This document shows, piece after piece, positions 60,605-64,000 of a stretch of 64,000 nt of DNA (positions within the stretch are counted from its first letter, which is position 1; every line of letters begins with the position of its first letter). The notes below the pieces were generated by a model that made no database searches, was not told the DNA's origin, and worked only from the letters and a program-made list of their open reading frames with translations. Made by a program: the position numbers and the translations under genes. Location: the NCBI RefSeq assembly GCF_001613145.1, contig NZ_BDBU01000019.1, forward strand, positions 275,245 to 339,244. The letters run 5' to 3'. The stretch is from Nocardia jejuensis NBRC 103114. Lineage in GTDB: Bacteria > Actinomycetota > Actinomycetes > Mycobacteriales > Mycobacteriaceae.

Positions 60605-62445
60605 GACGCCAACCTCCCAGGTGACGTGGTGCGACCGAATGTGCTGAATTTGGCGCTGGTTTCGTGAATCCCGGACGCGATTTCGACGTCGGTGAGTTCC
60701 ATCTGGAACGGGATCCCCGGGGAGCGGTCCTCGGCGACCTTGAGCAGGAACTTGCCCACCCCGGCCGCGATCGGTACCGGAGCACCGGGGCGCAGCGGTT
60801 CACCGGTGAGCGCTTGGGGCGCGGACCAGGAGGTGACCATGGCTTGTTCGGTGCCGGTCAGCTTCACCACCCCGTCGAGGGCTTCGAGCTCGTCCGCCGG
60901 GAGTGGGCCCAGGATCTTCGCGCGCGAGCGCTCGAGGAATCCGACCGCGCGATCGGCTGCGGCGCCTAGGGCTTTGAGGTCGCGGATCGAGTGGGAGATC
61001 ATGATCAGCGAGGTCGCCAGGCCGCGTTGCAGGCGGGTGAGCTCGTCGACGCGGTCGATCATGAACTCGCCCAAACCCAGGACCTGCCAGAGTTCGTCCA
61101 TGACGACCTGGAAATAGCGCTGGCGCTCCAACCCGAGCTCGGCCAGGAGGTTCAGGGCTTCGATCGCCCCGAATCCGGCGCTCCAGCACGTGAGCATCGC
61201 GGCGGCCTTGAGTTTCTTGTCGCCCTTGGGGATATGGGAGACATCGATGACCACCCCGACCGCGTCCATATCGATCGGGACCGTCGTGGCACCGTTGAAT
61301 ACCTGTCCGAACGGGCCCTGCGTCAGCGCGCGCATCGAGCGCCGCAACGCGATGATCGCGTCTTCGTACTGCTCCGGAGTGCGCGCGCCCGCGTCGAGCA
61401 TCAGTTCCGGTCCGCCGGTGGCGATCACCTCGGCCAGGTCCGCGAGGGTCGGCGGGGCCGTGGTGTCGAATCCACGTCCACCCTCGGATTCGGGAGTGAA
61501 CAAGATGCGCAGGCCGGTGGACAGGAGAGTGTCCTCGAAGTCGCGGACCTTCTCCCCGCGCACCAACTCGACCAGCGCCGCGACGAGCGTGGTTTGCCGA
61601 GCCCGGATCTCCGAAGCCAGGTTGGTCGCATCCAGGTCCAGGTGCTCCGCGCGCAAGCGCCGCAGCGCCGATCCCATGACACCGGCATCGAGGGGGTTGA
61701 TCTTGCCGTGCCCGTATCCCAAATCGATGACCTGACCACCGCACATGGCGATCGTGTCCCGGTAATCGGGTTTCACATCCGCCAGCACCAGGGGCGTGAT
61801 GCCTTGGGCGATGCCGCCGAGCACGATGCGGCGCACGAGGGAGGATTTGCCGAATCCGTTGAGGCCCAGCACGAACAGGCTCGGGGCGGTGATGAAGGCA
61901 CCGCGGGTGAACCAGTTCATCGGGTCGAAGCACACCGGCTCGCCGGTATCGAGATGACGACCCAACGGGGTGCCGATGACCGGGGCTCCAGCGCCGACGC
62001 ACCACGGCCACAGGCCGGCGATCTGCGCGGTGGTGGCACGGAATTCGGGCATCGTGCCCACAGACCGGGACACCCCGCCGCCCGGGCCCTCCGCGCCGCG
62101 GTCGGTGACCCGGATCTGGCCTTTACGAGGCTTCTTCTTATTCGGGACGGTGCCGGTCTTGGCGGGGTCGCCCACGACGCGCAACCGGTTGTCGTCGGTT
62201 CTGATCCGGAATCCGGCGTAGGCCGCCTGCACGGGATTGCCGGTACACGCCAGATTTTCCAGGCGCGTGCGGTCAGCGGGTGAGAGGAGCGTGGTGCCGA
62301 ACCCGCCGGACTTGTTCGTCGGGTCGGTCTGTGTGGCAACTGCTTTCGCGGTTTTCTTCGGCGGGACGGCGGGTTGCTTGGTGGCCTTGCGGGTGCCGGT
62401 CTTGGTGACGCGCTGGCGGCCGGGGCGGTGGCGAAGGGGGTTCAT
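60601..62445 (-). CDS. VirB4-like conjugation ATPase
   Basis: A 614-residue ATPase: Walker A GLNGFGKSS at residues 194-202, and a Walker B-type QVVMDELWQVLGLGEFMIDR at about 458-478 followed by SLIMISHSIRDL, as in VirB4/TraC proteins. An N-terminal basic region (TKTGTRKATKQPAVPPKKTA) precedes it. It powers assembly of the mating channel. It overlaps both neighbours by 4 bp. In Gram-positive elements the VirB4 N-domain is often a separate gene, and the SCO6880-like protein upstream may supply it. Confidence 0.85.
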   Translation of the reverse strand: MNPLRHRPGRQRVTKTGTRKATKQPAVPPKKTAKAVATQTDPTNKSGGFGTTLLSPADRTRLENLACTGNPVQAAYAGFRIRTDDNRLRVVGDPAKTGTVPNKKKPRKGQIRVTDRGAEGPGGGVSRSVGTMPEFRATTAQIAGLWPWCVGAGAPVIGTPLGRHLDTGEPVCFDPMNWFTRGAFITAPSLFVLGLNGFGKSSLVRRIVLGGIAQGITPLVLADVKPDYRDTIAMCGGQVIDLGYGHGKINPLDAGVMGSALRRLRAEHLDLDATNLASEIRARQTTLVAALVELVRGEKVRDFEDTLLSTGLRILFTPESEGGRGFDTTAPPTLADLAEVIATGGPELMLDAGARTPEQYEDAIIALRRSMRALTQGPFGQVFNGATTVPIDMDAVGVVIDVSHIPKGDKKLKAAAMLTCWSAGFGAIEALNLLAELGLERQRYFQVVMDELWQVLGLGEFMIDRVDELTRLQRGLATSLIMISHSIRDLKALGAAADRAVGFLERSRAKILGPLPADELEALDGVVKLTGTEQAMVTSWSAPQALTGEPLRPGAPVPIAAGVGKFLLKVAEDRSPGIPFQMELTDVEIASGIHETSAKFSTFGRTTSPGRLAS

Positions 62446-63929
62446 GATGCCTTCACCACCTTCGGTAGCGAGCTCATCTCGGGAAGCAGGGCGCCTGCGC
62501 CCATGCTCGCGGCGAACGCCGCGGCCTGATACCGGTAGCAGCGGCGAATCTTCAACCGGGTTTGTGAGGCAAGGTCTTTGGTGATCGCCTCGATCGAGGG
62601 CAGCTCGGTGTCGTTCTGCGCGGTGACCGTGATCAGATACCCGACCCGGGTCACCCCGTGCCCGCGGGCTTGTTCACCGCGGGCTTGTTCGGTGGCTTCC
62701 ACGCGGATCGCCGCGGTCGCGGACCCCACCCCACGCTCGGTTTGCGCCGCGACGAGCGCGTCCTTGTAATCGTTGTCCACGATATCGGCGGCGTCCCCGG
62801 CCGAATGCGGCCGGTAGATGACCGCGACGCGTTTGCGCGGCAACTGATCGTTCGGGGCCAGCAGGCGTTGCAGGACGCGTTCGCGCACAACCCCTTCCGG
62901 AGCGCCGTCGCATTCCCACGTGACGGACATGGTGCCGTCGTGCAGCAGATGCCCGAGCTTCTCATCGTGATGCACCGGCCCCGCGTCATCCCACGTGAGC
63001 CCATGCGATTCACCCAGTTCCGCGGCCTCCTCGAGGTCTGCTTCACTGGCTGGATCCCAGGACCGGCGCACCACGGCGATGATCTCCTCGCCCGTCATCG
63101 GCCGTGCCCGCACACCCGCGTCCGCGAGCGCGGCCACGATCAATGGCAGACGCCGCCCGATCTCCTCGGCTTGTTCCGCGGGCACCTTGCGCCGCGCCGG
63201 GGTGGTGGCCTTGAACGAGATGGAGCACCAGGACTCCATGCGCACCGATTCGGACGGGAGTTGTTCGGCCAGTTGCGCCATCATCAGCCGCGCCGGTTCC
63301 GGAGCGGTGTCGACGGTGAGATTGTTGACCTCGGTGGCCAAGCGATTTCCGGTTTCGGGCATGGAGTCCACGACCACGGTGATCGCCTCGATATCGGGCT
63401 TCTCACCCAAGGTCGCCAGGAGGTTTCCCCAGGCGCCGACCCATTGGTCGATGCGGTCCTGATCGACCGCGCGGGCGCCTTGGGGCCAGCATTTGACCAT
63501 CACCGTGTACAGGTGATGCGAGGGCATGTGGGTCATGCCGAACCGGTATCCGGCCGCATCCACCCCCTCATAAAGTTTGGAGGTGGCCATCAGGCCGGGG
63601 AGTTTGCAGGTGCCGAAGCGGGAGAAAACTCCCGCCGCGTACAGGTTTTCCCGGCGCAGGCAGGTGCGCATCCAGCCGATCATGAGAATCGCCCTTTCGT
63701 ATCCGGTCCGGCCACCGCTTGAGATCGCGAGCGGAACCAGCAGCACAAGCTCGATCGCGCCGACGCTCACCCCGGCGATCGGGCCGATCAGCATCAGCAT
63801 CAGCAGCGCGATCACCACCGCGACGAACCCGAGTACCGAGACTGTCCAGCCCATCCCCCACAGGCCCTCGCGGCGTGGCGTGGTCCAGCCGCCATAGGTG
63901 CGTTCCTCGACCACCAGCGGGGTGTTCAT
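62442..63929 (-). CDS. SCO6880-family conjugation protein
   Basis: The 495-residue protein starts VVEERTYGGWTTPRREGLWG, then has two adjacent membrane helices (about residues 28-72), then a soluble alpha/beta region (VKCWPQGARAVDQDRIDQWV, then ITVVVDSMPETGNRLATEVN). This is the layout of the SCO6880 family, an actinobacterial mating-channel component always found beside VirB4-like genes. It probably anchors the ATPase in the membrane. The 4-bp overlaps on both sides show that it is part of one long operon. Confidence 0.85.
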   Translation of the reverse strand: MNTPLVVEERTYGGWTTPRREGLWGMGWTVSVLGFVAVVIALLMLMLIGPIAGVSVGAIELVLLVPLAISSGGRTGYERAILMIGWMRTCLRRENLYAAGVFSRFGTCKLPGLMATSKLYEGVDAAGYRFGMTHMPSHHLYTVMVKCWPQGARAVDQDRIDQWVGAWGNLLATLGEKPDIEAITVVVDSMPETGNRLATEVNNLTVDTAPEPARLMMAQLAEQLPSESVRMESWCSISFKATTPARRKVPAEQAEEIGRRLPLIVAALADAGVRARPMTGEEIIAVVRRSWDPASEADLEEAAELGESHGLTWDDAGPVHHDEKLGHLLHDGTMSVTWECDGAPEGVVRERVLQRLLAPNDQLPRKRVAVIYRPHSAGDAADIVDNDYKDALVAAQTERGVGSATAAIRVEATEQARGEQARGHGVTRVGYLITVTAQNDTELPSIEAITKDLASQTRLKIRRCYRYQAAAFAASMGAGALLPEMSSLPKVVKAS

Positions 63930-64000
63930 CGCGGCACCGCCGCACGACCGGCCCCGTTAGGACGCGCCACCGGCGGAGGCGTCGCGGCCGCACTGACCGC
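63926..64000 (-). CDS. Upstream transfer gene, C-terminal end only (partial)
   Basis: The last 24 codons of a minus-strand gene (SAAATPPPVARPNGAGRAAV, then PR) end in a TGA that overlaps the SCO6880-like start (ATGA). The rest lies outside the window. Ala/Pro-rich tails are common in the multi-helix channel protein usually encoded at this place. Confidence 0.6.
   Translation of the reverse strand, partial: AVSAAATPPPVARPNGAGRAAVPR

Overview
The window is high-GC, densely coded DNA of an actinomycete. The gene families point to the Mycobacteriales/Nocardia-Rhodococcus end: an XRE-DUF5753 regulator with a DUF397 partner, DUF6928, DUF4192, DUF6573, DUF4913, DUF1173, an SCO6880-type protein and a MobF relaxase. 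Apart from a glycyl-tRNA synthetase there is no core housekeeping gene, and I see no rRNA or tRNA gene. The window is therefore accessory DNA: a large plasmid, an integrated conjugative element, or both next to each other.

Region 1 (1-14.5 kb) is a mosaic of regulators, small hypothetical genes and gene debris. It holds an XRE regulator coupled to a phosphotransferase, the C-terminal half of an Abi-like protein, a frameshifted DUF6928 gene, a gene broken by a 7-bp tandem duplication, a serine/threonine kinase cut off inside its catalytic domain, two remnants of tyrosine recombinases, an AraC-type regulator, a small secreted protein and a PIN-like two-gene operon.

Region 2 (14.5-28.4 kb) looks like a compact biosynthetic locus for a ribosomally made, modified peptide. 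On the minus strand a 37-residue acidic precursor (22342-22229) is followed by two radical-SAM/SPASM proteins, each with its own PqqD-like N-terminus. Then come a TrmO/TsaA-type methyltransferase, a phytanoyl-CoA-type 2-oxoglutarate oxygenase, an SUMF1-fold protein, an NAD-dependent sugar epimerase, a PIG-L deacetylase and a class I methyltransferase. Several of these genes overlap by 4 or 10 bp. Upstream, on the same strand, lie glyS and an ATPase-like regulator. A class IV aminotransferase and a fusion of a helix-turn-helix to an SUMF1 domain are transcribed divergently. I know of no described pathway with this gene set. It is my main candidate for an undescribed system.

Region 3 (28.4-31.5 kb) carries an XRE-DUF5753/DUF397 pair (the first gene frameshifted), a DUF6301-like gene and a protein with a Phd-like N-terminus.

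Region 4 (31.5-64 kb, continuing past the right edge) is a conjugative element. A plus-strand array of small genes (DUF4192, a ParB-like protein, DUF6573, an Ogr-like zinc finger, a DnaB-N-like protein and several unknowns) leads to a 1640-residue MobF relaxase-helicase. Two features of this array stand out. A module of about 545 bp with a nested stem-loop occurs twice, with compensatory base changes in the stem. Many genes also have a perfect hairpin 20-40 nt before the start codon, and five of these hairpins share a TCCATA loop on unrelated stems. After a degenerate recombinase, a split DNA ligase and a YegP gene, a minus-strand operon encodes the mating apparatus: SCO6880-like protein, VirB4-like ATPase, a small HTH protein, a LytM plus lytic transglycosylase wall hydrolase, a VirB8/TcpC-like protein, accessory proteins and a VirD4-like coupling protein with 4-bp overlaps.

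Several genes are broken by single-base losses in short G or C runs (about 6392, 7930, 29417 and 50948). These may be sequencing errors rather than true pseudogenes.
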